A stretch of DNA of 64,000 nt from Paenarthrobacter sp. PH39-S1 (GCF_030063245.1 NZ_JASISR010000007.1:1-64000); one strand, 5' to 3'. Numbered from the stretch's first letter, positions 33,605-42,580 are shown. A program made the numbers and translations. Notes: generated by a model not told the origin, from the sequence alone.

Positions 33605-34054
33605 ATGGTCCATATAGAGGAATCCACTGTTCTGAATCTGCCCGTCGGTGACGTGTTCGCGTTTGTAGCAGACCAGAACAACGCCCCTGCATGGCAGAAA
33701 GGTCTGCTGAGGGTACAGAAAACGACGGAGGGTCCCATCGGCGTGGGAACAACGCACGTTTTCGAGCGCAAGCTCATGGGGCGCAAGACGACAGCGACCA
33801 ACGTCTATACGCAGTACAGTCCTGATGACATAGTCGCCTTCAAAAGCACTTCCGGTCCGGTGCAGTTCCACGCTTCCTACACAACCACGGCTGGAGGATC
33901 CGGTACGAAGCTCACCTGCCGGATGGAGATTGAGAGTGGTCGCGGCCTTTCCGGGCTCATGCTGCCACTCATTGCCATGAGCATCAACAAGGAGATGAAG
34001 GCAAACCTCCTCACTCTGAAGGCACTGCTCGAAGACACGAACCGTCAGCGCTAA
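33605..34054 (+). CDS. SRPBCC-family protein
   Basis: A 149-residue START-like protein of the polyketide-cyclase group. It begins HIEESTVLNLPVGDVFAFVA followed by DQNNAPAWQKGLLRVQKTTE and GPIGVGTTHVFERKLMGRK. GGAG is six bases before the ATG. The ligand is unknown and no operon partner is evident; it stands between toxin-antitoxin genes and a truncated dehydrogenase. Confidence 0.85.
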   Translation: MVHIEESTVLNLPVGDVFAFVADQNNAPAWQKGLLRVQKTTEGPIGVGTTHVFERKLMGRKTTATNVYTQYSPDDIVAFKSTSGPVQFHASYTTTAGGSGTKLTCRMEIESGRGLSGLMLPLIAMSINKEMKANLLTLKALLEDTNRQR

Positions 34055-34065
34055 GACCGCCGTCC

Positions 34066-34713
34066 TCAAACGCCCGGCCGGCGGTCTCCAACACGCAGTG
34101 GATCTGGTGTCCTGGGTCCAAAAAGTTCCTGCCGGTCCACCGCCCGCACCCCGGCCTCGGCCGCCCGCTCCGCCGTCATATGCGGACTCCAGGCCAGCAC
34201 GTCCATCCCGAAGGCGTGCGCGTAGCCGGCAATTGCCCGGCCAATCCGGCCCAGCCGTAGAATGCCGAGCGTGCGCCCGTGCAGTTCGATGCCCGGCGCC
34301 AGCTGCCAGCCGCCGGCACGGAGCGACGCGTCCTGTGCCGGGATGCCGCGGACCGTGGCCATCAGCACCGCCCTGCTCAGTTCGGCCGCGGCGCCGGCAG
34401 AACCGGCGGTCCAGGTGACGGCGATGCCCAGTTTGTGCGCCGCGTCCAGGTCAATGGCGGCATTCCGCATCCCCGTGGTGACCCGCAACTGCAGGCCGGG
34501 CAGGCGCTCCAGCACGGTCCGCGGAAAAGGCGTGTGTTCGCGCATCGCGACGACAATCTCGAAACCGCGGAGGCGTTCGACGACGGCATCCTCGCCGCCG
34601 AGGTGCTCGGTAAAGAAGGTGGTCTCTATGCCGAGGTCCTCGAGCTCCGGCCAGCGTGCGAACCGGGCGGCAACGGACTGGTAATCGTCCAAAATGACCA
34701 ACTGGCGAGCCAT
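34066..34713 (-). pseudogene. D-2-hydroxyacid dehydrogenase, 3' truncated
   Basis: 215 codons, about two thirds of the family length (310-330). The N-terminal domain (RQLVILDDYQSVAARFARWP, RVTTGMRNAAIDLDAAHKLG) and the start of the NAD-binding domain are present. The dinucleotide loop reads GILRLGRIGRAIAGYAHAFG, with Arg replacing the usual Gly in GxGxxG. The frame ends in unrelated sequence after AVDRQELF, so the catalytic Glu and His are missing. Confidence 0.75.
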
Positions 34714-34741
34714 GAACGGTCCCTTCCTACGTTGGGTTCCG

Positions 34742-34999
34742 TTACCACCACAGAAGACGGCACTCCGGGTTCTGGCACTCCCACTTGGCTATCCCCATCT
34801 CAGGCTCCCCGGTAACCGCATTGGTCCGCGTCACCATATCCAGGCAGCAGCCGGCAAAGACGGTGTTGGGCGGCATTAGCGCCTGCTCGTTCGGCATGAT
34901 TTCACCGTACGCCAGACGCCAGCTTTCATGGCCGCACACAGGACACTTCCGGGTCGGCGCCGCCCGGACCGTCGGCCGCGCCTGCGGTTGGTTCTCCAT
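34742..34999 (-). CDS. Small zinc-ribbon-like protein of unknown function
   Basis: An 85-residue protein with two cysteine pairs: KCPVCGHESW near the N-terminus and WECQNPECRLLWW at the C-terminus, spaced as in a zinc ribbon. Between them lie MPNEQALMPPNTVFAGCCLD and GEPEMGIAKW. No Shine-Dalgarno is seen; the start at 34999 may be leaderless, and an in-frame ATG at 35053 adds 18 residues. I do not recognise the family. Confidence 0.6.
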   Translation of the reverse strand: MENQPQARPTVRAAPTRKCPVCGHESWRLAYGEIMPNEQALMPPNTVFAGCCLDMVTRTNAVTGEPEMGIAKWECQNPECRLLWW

Positions 35000-35079
35000 G
35001 GGGACAACGTACCGCGCGGCGCAGACAATTGCGGATTTACAAAAATTCTCCATGGAGACGGCGTCCGAAGGAGACCATC

Positions 35080-35165
35080 ATGTCCCAGTCATTTGCACCC
35101 ACCGCCCCGCCGGGCTACAACGCTCCGACGCCGATCGACGACCCTGCTACTGCGTCCGCTGAAAC
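35080..35165 (+). pseudogene. Orphan 5' gene fragment with a strong ribosome-binding site
   Basis: GAAGGAGACC precedes an ATG that opens SQSFAPTAPPGYNAPTPIDD followed by PATASAE. The sequence then runs into the 3' end of the gntR gene on the opposite strand and loses coding character. It looks like the beginning of a gene whose body was deleted. Family not identified. Confidence 0.4.
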
Positions 35166-35869
35166 AACGCGTGCAGGGTCCGGTGCCGGCTGGAGCGCAC
35201 GTGCTGCTCGGCCACCTTGGCGGCCAATTCCGCGTCCCCGGAGGCGATGGCGTCCAGCAACTGCTCGTGCTCGCTGCAGAGCAGTTCCAGATCGTCCGTC
35301 TGGCGGAAGAGCCATTGCAGGCGACCGTGGAGCGGTTCCAGGATGTTGCGGAGCAGTTCGTTGTGTGCCAGCCGCGGAATCTCGTCGTGGAATTTGCCGT
35401 TGGCTTCGCGGGCGGCGCCGATGTCCTTGCGCGCGGTGGCGTCCTTCGCTTGGTCCAGGATCTGCTTCAGGGCCGACAGGTCCGCGTCCGTGGCCCGTTG
35501 GGCTGCAAGGCGGCAGCTCATCCCTTCCAGAGCCTCACGGACGTCAAAAAGCTCCTCCACGTCGGCGCGCGTCAGTTCCCGCACGACAAGCCCGCGGGTG
35601 GGCCGTTCGGTTACCAGGCCTTCCTCACGGAGCATGCGCAGTGCTTCCCGGATGGGCAGCCGGGAGACATCGAACTCCGCGGCCAGATCGCGTTCGATCA
35701 GCCGGATGCCGGGTGCGTACCGGCCGTTGTAGATCCGCTGCCGGATCTGGTCCCGGACCGTTTCGCGTAGCGGCTGTTCGCGGAGGGTGCCTTCGCTTAG
35801 AGATGGCAAAACTGTCCTGTCCTGGCGTACCGATGTAGTGAGGTGTCCTTTGCTCTTTATGTTAGCCAT
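35147..35869 (-). CDS. GntR-family regulator (FCD subfamily)
   Basis: A 240-residue regulator. The winged helix is LREQPLRETVRDQIRQRIYN, then DLAAEFDVSRLPIREALRML and REEGLVTERPTRGLVVRELT. The FCD effector domain has EELFDVREALEGMSCRLAAQ, GKFHDEIPRLAHNELLRNI and SEHEQLLDAIASGDAELAAK, including the metal-binding His residues. It is the last gene of the hydantoin-type operon. A GntR-type palindrome lies at the operon promoter (40313-40326), so it probably controls the operon. Confidence 0.92.
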   Translation of the reverse strand: MANIKSKGHLTTSVRQDRTVLPSLSEGTLREQPLRETVRDQIRQRIYNGRYAPGIRLIERDLAAEFDVSRLPIREALRMLREEGLVTERPTRGLVVRELTRADVEELFDVREALEGMSCRLAAQRATDADLSALKQILDQAKDATARKDIGAAREANGKFHDEIPRLAHNELLRNILEPLHGRLQWLFRQTDDLELLCSEHEQLLDAIASGDAELAAKVAEQHVRSSRHRTLHALFQRTQ

Positions 35870-35913
35870 GTCGAGTGCTGCCGCGTGCGGATGCGTGCGC
35901 CGGGAGGGTGTGA

Positions 35914-36642
35914 TCACGACAGCAGGCGCCCCCACTGCGGATCCAGGCCGGCTGCCCCGGCCATGGACAGGCACTTCCACAGGGTCACGGCAACGGAATC
36001 CAGGACCGGAACACCGTGGTCGCGTTCCATCTGGGCCACAATGGGTGCGCCGTAAAGATTCGTGCACAGGTAGATCAGTGCCTGGGGCTGGGCGCCGGCG
36101 TCGCTGAGGAGTTCCTTCGACGGTGCGAGCAGCTCGGCCGGATCAACCCGGGCGAAGGATTCGTTGACGCTCAGGCCCAGGTGCCTCTCGCCGACGATCG
36201 AAATGCCTTCCGTCCGGTAACTGGTGATGACGGCATCGTTGACGTCCTGGGTGTAGGGGGTGACCAGCCCTATCCGGGAGATCCCGAAAGCCTGGAAGGC
36301 ATCAAGGTAGGCCAGCGTGGAGGTCGTCGCCGGTATGCCAGTGGCCGCAGTGATCTGCCGGACCATTTCCCGGTCATGATCCGCTCCCAGCCAGGAACCG
36401 GCGGTGCCGTTCCAGGCCAGCACGTCAACCTCGGCGGTTTTGAGCAGCTCGGCCGCGTCCAGCATGGTCCGCAAGTCGAACTGCTGGTCGGAGCCGGAAT
36501 CCAGGGCGATGCGGGTGACACCGATCCGGGTGGAATGGACGGTTACGTCAGTCCGGTCGCCCAGGATCCGGTAGGTCTGCGGTTCCAGACAGGTATTGGA
36601 GGACGGTACGATCATGCCGATCCGTACGGGGCGTGTGGACAT
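35914..36642 (-). CDS. Maleate isomerase/arylmalonate decarboxylase-like protein (Asp/Glu racemase superfamily)
   Basis: A 242-residue member of the superfamily. The N-terminus RIGMIVPSSNTCLEPQTYRI matches maleate isomerase and AMDase proteins. The second catalytic Cys is present in LIYLCTNLYG (C193). At the first site, where isomerases have Cys (YxCTSGS), the sequence is LAWNGTAGSW, so Gly replaces Cys (G79). One Cys plus Gly is the arrangement known from arylmalonate decarboxylase, which suggests decarboxylation or another one-cysteine reaction. The ATG overlaps the hydantoinase stop (TAATG), so translation is coupled. Confidence 0.85.
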   Translation of the reverse strand: MSTRPVRIGMIVPSSNTCLEPQTYRILGDRTDVTVHSTRIGVTRIALDSGSDQQFDLRTMLDAAELLKTAEVDVLAWNGTAGSWLGADHDREMVRQITAATGIPATTSTLAYLDAFQAFGISRIGLVTPYTQDVNDAVITSYRTEGISIVGERHLGLSVNESFARVDPAELLAPSKELLSDAGAQPQALIYLCTNLYGAPIVAQMERDHGVPVLDSVAVTLWKCLSMAGAAGLDPQWGRLLS

Positions 36643-38072
36643 TAGAGACCCTTTCCGGCCAAAGCGGCCATTTTGCTTGTCTCGTAGCGATTCAGGAAGC
36701 GCCCGGTGGGTCCTGGATCGGTGAATTCTCCGGCGTGCAGCACCACCCGCCCGCCCATCACCACGGTGGCGGGCCAGCCAGCCAGTTCCATGCCGTCAAA
36801 GGGGGAAAAATCGGTCCCCATGTGCAGCGCCTTACCGTCCACCGTTCGCACCTCGTCCGGATCGAAGATGACCAGGTCCGCGTCGTAGCCGGGCGCGATG
36901 ATGCCCTTGCCGGCCAGCTTGTTGATCCGCGCCGGCCCGGCGGCGAAAAGCTCTACGAACTGCTGGACGGCCATGCCCTGCTCCATGACCAGGGTGGTGA
37001 AGGCCACCGGCATCCGGGTCTCGATGCCCGGCAGCCCATGCGGCATGAACCGCACGTCCTCGCTCCGGGACTGCTTCTGCGCCAGGTCATAGCAGGAGTG
37101 GTCCGAGGAAATGGTGTGCACTTCCCCGGCTTTGACCCGCTCCAGCAGGGCCGCCACCGTTTCGCGGCTGCGGATAGGCGGGCAGCAGGCAAACTTTTCC
37201 GGGAATTCGGACGCGTAGACCTCTTCATCCAAGGTGAGGTAGTGCGGGCACGTCTCGGAGTAGGCCTCCAGCCCGCGGGACCGGGCGTCCTGGACCAGAG
37301 CAACGGCCTCCGGAATGGTCTGGTGGACAAAGTAGACGGGCGCCCCGGTGTATTCGGCCATCGAGAGGACTTCCGCTACGGAGGCCGCTTCCGCCAGTTC
37401 CGGCCGGGTCTGGTGCAGGCGTCCGGCGGGAACAGGCACCGAGGCGCCGTGTTCATCAATGCTGTGCTGGGCCAGGCAGTCGACGATGATCGGATCGTGC
37501 TCGGCGTGGATGTAGGTGAGACCGTCCAGCCGCACCATTTCGCGCATCACCTTCACAATGGTGTCGCCGTTGGCCATGGTGGAGCCCCGGTTGGTGGTGT
37601 ACATCTTGACGGAGCGGATGCCGAGTTCCGCCAGCCGGTCCAGCTGCGCGGGGACGGTCTCGTCCCAGTCGATCACTGCTCCGTGCAGGGCCACGTCGCA
37701 GCGGGAAACTTCGGCCAGCCGTATCTTGTTTTCCGCGGCCGCAAGCGGAGTTTCGCTCAAGTCCGCCGGAATACCGAAGTCCATGATCGTCGTCGTGCCT
37801 CCCCAGAGCGCGGCGATGCTGGCGGTTTCATAGGTGTCCAGGGATTTATAGGCACCTGTCACCTGTTCCACGTGGGCGTGGGAATCCACTCCGCCGGGGA
37901 TGACGGTACGGCCGGCGGCGTCCAGTGTCCGGATGGCCGCCGGCAGGAGCTCCGGGGACGTTGCGGAGTCGTACAGGGCAACAATCCGGCCACCGCTGAC
38001 GGCAATATGGCCCGCTATGGTGCTGTCCGCATTGACGATGGTGGCATTGGTAATGAGGAGATCCACGGTCAT
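36642..38072 (-). CDS. Dihydropyrimidinase/hydantoinase-type amidohydrolase
   Basis: A 476-residue cyclic amidohydrolase that opens cyclic ureides such as hydantoins or dihydropyrimidines. Metal ligands are visible: HxH in GGVDSHAHVEQ, the carbamylated Lys in SVKMYTTN, His in YIHAEHDPI and YFVHQTIPEA, and Asp in TISSDHSCYD. The frame extends 14 codons upstream into the preceding gene; I use the ATG at 38072 (TVDLLITNATIVNADSTIAG). It lies between two racemase-superfamily genes. No N-carbamoylase gene is in the cluster. Confidence 0.92.
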   Translation of the reverse strand: MTVDLLITNATIVNADSTIAGHIAVSGGRIVALYDSATSPELLPAAIRTLDAAGRTVIPGGVDSHAHVEQVTGAYKSLDTYETASIAALWGGTTTIMDFGIPADLSETPLAAAENKIRLAEVSRCDVALHGAVIDWDETVPAQLDRLAELGIRSVKMYTTNRGSTMANGDTIVKVMREMVRLDGLTYIHAEHDPIIVDCLAQHSIDEHGASVPVPAGRLHQTRPELAEAASVAEVLSMAEYTGAPVYFVHQTIPEAVALVQDARSRGLEAYSETCPHYLTLDEEVYASEFPEKFACCPPIRSRETVAALLERVKAGEVHTISSDHSCYDLAQKQSRSEDVRFMPHGLPGIETRMPVAFTTLVMEQGMAVQQFVELFAAGPARINKLAGKGIIAPGYDADLVIFDPDEVRTVDGKALHMGTDFSPFDGMELAGWPATVVMGGRVVLHAGEFTDPGPTGRFLNRYETSKMAALAGKGL

Positions 38073-38076
38073 GGTG

Positions 38077-38844
38077 CTACCGAACTTTCTGGCTGGTCTT
38101 GGAGCCCCGGTCAAGGGTGCGGGTGATGTCCGCAGAGAGGCCTGCGTTGGTTTTTAGCGGCGGCCGGGCAAAGCTGCCCTTCCGGTGGGTGCCGCCGTTG
38201 AGGCTGATGAGCAGCTCGCACTGTTTCACTCCGGCGGAGATGCCGTCCACCACGGGGACAGGGATTTGGCCGCCGATGTCGCGCGCCAGGCCGGCGAGCG
38301 GTGCACCGGCCAGTATGACGACGTCGGCCCCGTCCTGTTCGACGACGTCGTGGGCCAGCTGCAGCAGCTTGTCCTTGAAATCCTCCTGGACTGAGCCGAT
38401 GCTGCCCAGCGAATCCTGCAGCGAACGGATCGAGGCGAGGCTGCTGCCCATCCCGTTGCGCTCCACGCATTCCCGGTACCAGGCCTGGATCCGCTGGGAA
38501 ATGGCAACGATGGAGAACCGGCTTCCCTGCAGGGCCGCCGTGTGGATGGCCGCCTCCGTGATGCCGACGACGGGACCATCGACGAGTTCCTTCAGTGCGG
38601 GCATTCCCGGGTCCCCGAAGGCCGCCACGACCACGCCGTCCACGTTGCCCTCCTCCTCGGCGATGATCTGGGCCACGGCGGTGCCGGCCAGCAGCGCCTC
38701 AACCCGCGTTTCGATGTATTCGACGCCGAACGCAGCGGTACGGACGATGATCTCGGTACCCGGGGACGCAGCACGCTCCGCCTCGGCACGGATCAGCGCG
38801 GACACGCTCTCGCTGATATTGGGGTTGATGACCAGAATCTTCAT
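38077..38844 (-). CDS. Hydantoin-racemase-like protein lacking both catalytic cysteines
   Basis: A 255-residue Asp/Glu/hydantoin racemase family protein. The frame is clear: KILVINPNISESVSALIRAE, VVGITEAAIHTAALQGSRFS, VPVVDGISAGVKQCELLI. In HyuE-type racemases the two acid/base cysteines lie in ACFGDPG and LGCAGM. Here they read AAFGDPG and LAGAPL, so Cys is replaced by Ala75 and Gly180. It can hardly be a two-base racemase. Its place directly before the hydantoinase suggests a role in the same pathway. Confidence 0.88.
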   Translation of the reverse strand: MKILVINPNISESVSALIRAEAERAASPGTEIIVRTAAFGVEYIETRVEALLAGTAVAQIIAEEEGNVDGVVVAAFGDPGMPALKELVDGPVVGITEAAIHTAALQGSRFSIVAISQRIQAWYRECVERNGMGSSLASIRSLQDSLGSIGSVQEDFKDKLLQLAHDVVEQDGADVVILAGAPLAGLARDIGGQIPVPVVDGISAGVKQCELLISLNGGTHRKGSFARPPLKTNAGLSADITRTLDRGSKTSQKVR

Positions 38845-38901
38845 GGCACGTACCTGTCTGCACTAGGGAGGGATGATGGGGGCGGTGCCGCTTCAGTGGG
38901 C

Positions 38902-40245
38902 TCAGACCGGGAGGCGGCGGCTGTAGTCCATGGTCAGGACGGAGACGGCCATGATGACGGCGGAACCGACAAAGTAGAGCAACGCCCAGGTGTAGCCGCC
39001 GGTGGCTCCGACGATCAGTCCCACCGCGATGGGTGTGATGAATCCGTTGATGTTTCCGCTCAGGTTCATCGCTCCGCCCAGAATGCCGGCGTTGGTCCGG
39101 CCGCCCAGGAGTGCGGGGATGCTCCAGAACAGGCCCACCCAGCGCAGGAAGAACAGGACAGCGGAGAGGAGCAGGACGGCGGTCAGGGGGTCGGATACGA
39201 CGGTCACGCCCACCAGGCCGAGGACGACGATCAGGCTGGAGATGCCCAGCAGTGTCCGCATGACTAGGTTGGCGGAGGCACCCTTGGTCTGCCACCAGTC
39301 GGCGATGAAACCGCCCAGAAGTTCCCCGACGAAGCCGGCGCCGAAGATCGCGAAGGTTCCCCAGCCGACCGCCGCGAGGTTGAAGTGCTTTGCCTGGGAG
39401 AGGTACAGCGGGCCCCAGGTCAGCAGGCCGTAAAAGACGCCGTTGAAGCCGAACCAGCCAAAGCACATGGACCAGAAAGACCGGTATTTCAGGTACGGCA
39501 GCAGTCCGCGCCTGCCGGCGCCCTTGGACGCTTCAGCCTTGGCGTCCTCTTCGGCGTGGCTGGCTTCGATGTAGGCGAGTTCGCCCTCGTTGACGTTCTT
39601 GTGCAGCCGGGGATTGTCGCGGATGTACCACCAGGCCAGGAAGCCGAAGGCGGCGGTGGCGATGCCGACGGCGATGAACGCTCCCCGCCAGCCTCCGGTC
39701 AGCGCGATGAGACTGGCAATGATCAGGCCGCCGAGACCTGCACCCAGAGGTGCTCCGGCGTCCAGAATGGTTGCGCCGCGGCCGCGTTCCTTCTGCGGCA
39801 TCCAGGTTGCATTCAGCTTGCCGCCCGAGGGCATGATCCCGGCCTCGGTGATACCGATGGCGGCGCGGGCGGTGAAGAGACTGGCAAAGTTCCAGGCCAG
39901 GCCGCAGGCGGCGGTGGCCAGGCCCCAGCCAACACACGAGGCCGTGACCATCTTGCGGGCGCCAAAGCGGTCGATCAGCCAGCCGGCCGGCACCTGCATG
40001 AGCGCATAGGCGAAGAAGAAGGCCGAGAGCAGCAGGCCGATCACTTCAGGGGAAAGGTTGAATTCCTTTTGAATCAGCGGCATGGCCACGGAAATGGAGC
40101 CGCGGTCCACATAGTTCAGCGTGACCAGAACAAGGAGCAGGACGAAGAGCTTCCAGCGCACCTTCGTGGGCCGGCGTGTAATCACTGGTTCGGTGGTTGG
40201 TGGCCTTTCGGCCGCAACCTCAACGGTGGGTTCATTGATAGTCAT
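38902..40245 (-). CDS. MFS transporter, ACS family (first gene of hydantoin-type operon)
   Basis: A 447-residue, 12-helix transporter. Helix 1 has LVTLNYVDRGSISVAMPLIQ, followed by LLLSAFFFAYALMQVPAGWL and IDRFGARK. It starts at the operon promoter. ACS carriers move organic anions; the import of a hydantoin, carbamoyl amino acid or malonate derivative would fit the downstream genes but is inferred. Confidence 0.9.
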   Translation of the reverse strand: MTINEPTVEVAAERPPTTEPVITRRPTKVRWKLFVLLLVLVTLNYVDRGSISVAMPLIQKEFNLSPEVIGLLLSAFFFAYALMQVPAGWLIDRFGARKMVTASCVGWGLATAACGLAWNFASLFTARAAIGITEAGIMPSGGKLNATWMPQKERGRGATILDAGAPLGAGLGGLIIASLIALTGGWRGAFIAVGIATAAFGFLAWWYIRDNPRLHKNVNEGELAYIEASHAEEDAKAEASKGAGRRGLLPYLKYRSFWSMCFGWFGFNGVFYGLLTWGPLYLSQAKHFNLAAVGWGTFAIFGAGFVGELLGGFIADWWQTKGASANLVMRTLLGISSLIVVLGLVGVTVVSDPLTAVLLLSAVLFFLRWVGLFWSIPALLGGRTNAGILGGAMNLSGNINGFITPIAVGLIVGATGGYTWALLYFVGSAVIMAVSVLTMDYSRRLPV

Positions 40246-40312
40246 TGGAGAAATCCTTTGGATGGACTGACAGCTCGGGGTGCGGGCGCCGTCGCCTCGA
40301 CGGTGAGGGAGA

Positions 40313-40360
40313 TTTGGGATCCCAAAAATGAGAGTACGGCGTGGTGTAGCTCACTGTCAA
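40313..40360 (-). promoter_or_regulatory. Operon promoter with GntR operator
   Basis: On the minus strand TTGACA (40355-40360), 18 bases, TACTCT (40331-40336). Just downstream, over the expected transcription start, is the perfect palindrome TTTGGGATCCCAAA (40313-40326), typical of FCD-type GntR operators. The MFS start codon follows about 70 bases later. Confidence 0.85.
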
Positions 40361-40581
40361 CCAAAAATTGAGAAAAGATTTCTGCATCGCGGACTACTTC
40401 CTTCATCCATCCAAGGCCGACCCACGGATTTAGGCCGCGGCGCGACACAATCGTCACAGGGCTTGCAGCACGCCCACCCCGGCGGCATACACTTTGGTAT
40501 CCCATAAGGCGCGCGGGCGGGATAGCCAAGCCGCTCCAGCCGTTGACCATCTACTGCCGGACAGCAACCAAAGGAAGCCAG

Positions 40582-40794
40582 ATGAAATTCGCCCGAATCG
40601 GACCCCGCGGCGCAGAGATCCCCGTACTGGTCCATGAGCAGCGGCTGTTTTCGCTCCAATCCCTAACCGCGGACATCGGCCGTGCGGCTCCAGCCGCCGG
40701 TTCATGCCCCATCGTTCCGCCACCGGTGCGAAGCTTTGCCGGAGTTCGTCACCGGCGGGCGCGACGCCCGTCGACACGAAGTGCACCCGCATGA
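40582..40794 (+). pseudogene. Fumarylacetoacetate-hydrolase-family N-terminal fragment
   Basis: After AAAGGAAG the frame encodes KFARIGPRGAEIPVLVHEQR followed by LFSLQSLTADIGRA. This matches the start of FAH-family hydrolases (KFARxGxxGxExPVxxxxGxxxDLxSxTxDID). The remaining 240 residues, including the metal site, are missing and the frame continues in unrelated sequence. Confidence 0.5.
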
Positions 40795-40855
40795 AGAATT
40801 GCCTTCGCACCGTTTAAGGCGGGGATGGCCGACGGCGCCAAGCCGGCTTCCGCCG

Positions 40856-42346
40856 TCACCTTCCGGCTCCCGTGCCATTGTCCAGCAATTCCCGGGCGAC
40901 GACGCGTTCCGACTTGAGGTCTTTCTGGAACTTGGCGTAGCGGGACAAGTGGCTTGGGCGTCGGCGCAGGAAGAACCACACCACGCCGAGGATGATGAAC
41001 CAGACCGGCGTGACGAGCAGTGCCTGCAAGGTGTCGGTTTGGGTGGTCAGCGCCCAGATGACAAAGGCGAAGAACGCAAGGACGACGATCACCATGGGGA
41101 TGCCGCCGGGCATCTTGAACTTGGACGAGTCGTGCAATTCAGGCCGGCGCCGCCGGAAGGCGATGTAGCTGACAAGAATCATCGACCAGACGAACACGAA
41201 GCAGACCGCGGACACGGTGGTCACCATTTCAAAGGCCTTGCCGATGTCTTGTCCCGCGTACATGAGCACTACGCCGGAGAGGAGCAGGATGCAGGAGAGG
41301 AACAGGGCATTGCTGGGCACCTTGCGGCGGGAAAGCTTGCCGAAGGGACGGGGGGCGTCGCCTTCCTGGGCCAGGCCATAAACCATGCGGGAGGTGGAGT
41401 AGATGCCTGAGTTGGCCGAGGACATCGCCGACGTCAGCACCACGAGGTTGACCACTGTGGCGGCGGCCCCCAATCCAGCGAGCGAGAACATGGCGATAAA
41501 GGGGCTGTGTCCGGCGGCGAACTGGGTCCACGGGATGACGGACATCAGGATGATCAGGGCGCCGACGTAGAAGAGCAGCACGCGCACGGGGATGGAGTTG
41601 ATGGCCTTGGGCAGGTTCTTCTCCGGGTTCTTGGCCTCGGCTGCAGTGGTTCCAACCAGCTCAATGCCCACAAAGGCAAACACGGCAATCTGGAAGCCGG
41701 CGACGAAGCCCATGAACTCGTGCGGGAAGAACCCGCCATGGCTCCACAAATTGGTAAAGCTTGCTGCTCCGGCCTCCGAGTGCAACCCGCTGAAGATCAT
41801 GAAAAGGCCCACCACGATCAAGGCGCCAATGGCAATAATCTTGATGAGTGCAAACCAAAATTCGGTTTCACCAAACGCCCGGACGGTGGTCAGGTTCAGC
41901 ACCAGAAGTATGCCGATCGTGACCAGCCCGGGAATCCACAGCGGAAGTCCCGGCCAGAGTTCCTGCGAGTACCCGGCGATGGCAATGACGTCGGCGATTC
42001 CGGTAATCACCCAGCAGAACCAGTACGTCCAACCTGTGAAGAAACCGGCCCAGGGCCCCAACAGGTCAGCCGCGAAATCGCTGAATGACTTGTAGTGGAG
42101 GTTGCTCAGCAGGAGTTCGCCCATGGCCCGCATGACGAAAAAAAGCATGAAACCGATGATCATGTAAACAAAGATCACGGAGGGCCCGGCGGCGGAGATC
42201 GTCTTGCCGGAGCCCATGAACAGGCCCGTTCCAATGGCCCCCCCGATGGCGATCAGCTGGATGTGCCGGTTGCTCAGTTGCCGCTCAAGCTGGGGCGGCT
42301 CGTCCTTAACGGACGTGGGGTGGTAAATCGTCACAAGGAACTCCAT
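40856..42346 (-). CDS. cycA: Amino acid permease, CycA-type (D-Ser/D-Ala/Gly transporter)
   Basis: A 496-residue APC-family permease with 12 predicted helices. The family start is QLSNRHIQLIAIGGAIGTGL followed by FMGSGKTISAAGPSVIFVY; later NLTTVRAFGETEFWFALIKI and TSAMSSANSGIYSTSRMVYG. The sequence is closest to CycA-type carriers of glycine, D-alanine and D-serine. A tandem glycine riboswitch precedes it, which makes glycine the most probable substrate. Confidence 0.9.
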   Translation of the reverse strand: MEFLVTIYHPTSVKDEPPQLERQLSNRHIQLIAIGGAIGTGLFMGSGKTISAAGPSVIFVYMIIGFMLFFVMRAMGELLLSNLHYKSFSDFAADLLGPWAGFFTGWTYWFCWVITGIADVIAIAGYSQELWPGLPLWIPGLVTIGILLVLNLTTVRAFGETEFWFALIKIIAIGALIVVGLFMIFSGLHSEAGAASFTNLWSHGGFFPHEFMGFVAGFQIAVFAFVGIELVGTTAAEAKNPEKNLPKAINSIPVRVLLFYVGALIILMSVIPWTQFAAGHSPFIAMFSLAGLGAAATVVNLVVLTSAMSSANSGIYSTSRMVYGLAQEGDAPRPFGKLSRRKVPSNALFLSCILLLSGVVLMYAGQDIGKAFEMVTTVSAVCFVFVWSMILVSYIAFRRRRPELHDSSKFKMPGGIPMVIVVLAFFAFVIWALTTQTDTLQALLVTPVWFIILGVVWFFLRRRPSHLSRYAKFQKDLKSERVVARELLDNGTGAGR

Positions 42347-42379
42347 CGTTTAGGCGGCAGGGGGCCACGAATATTTGGG

Positions 42380-42580
42380 TTCCTCCCCACTCTGTCTTGG
42401 ACCTGAGAGTTTCCGCACCGCCTTGTGTCCAAGGCCGCGCTTGCACCGTCGGTGAGCCCGTTTTGCCGGACTGCTTTCCAGAGTTGCCTTGCCACGGCGG
42501 TACATGGGCCTGAGAGATTCCCGGGGAGGGTTTGCTCCTACGGCGCCTGCTGACTGTACCGGCAGGACTCTCCCGCCGCG
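42380..42580 (-). ncRNA. Tandem glycine riboswitch controlling cycA
   Basis: Reading the minus strand: GGCGGGAGAGTCC, then CGCCGTAGGAGCAAA and GGGAATCTCTCAGGCCC close the first aptamer; CACCGACGGTGCAAG and GGAAACTCTCAGGTCC close the second, ending AGAGTGGGGAGG. These are the conserved blocks of the two-aptamer glycine riboswitch. It ends about 35 bases before the cycA start. The architecture is nearly the same as that of the plus-strand copy. Confidence 0.93.

Noticed and set aside
36633-38126. A 497-codon open frame on the plus strand opposite the hydantoinase
   Set aside because: Its product is a His/Gly/Arg-rich string without any domain, and the minus strand has a complete amidohydrolase with all metal ligands. 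Long antisense frames are expected at this GC content.
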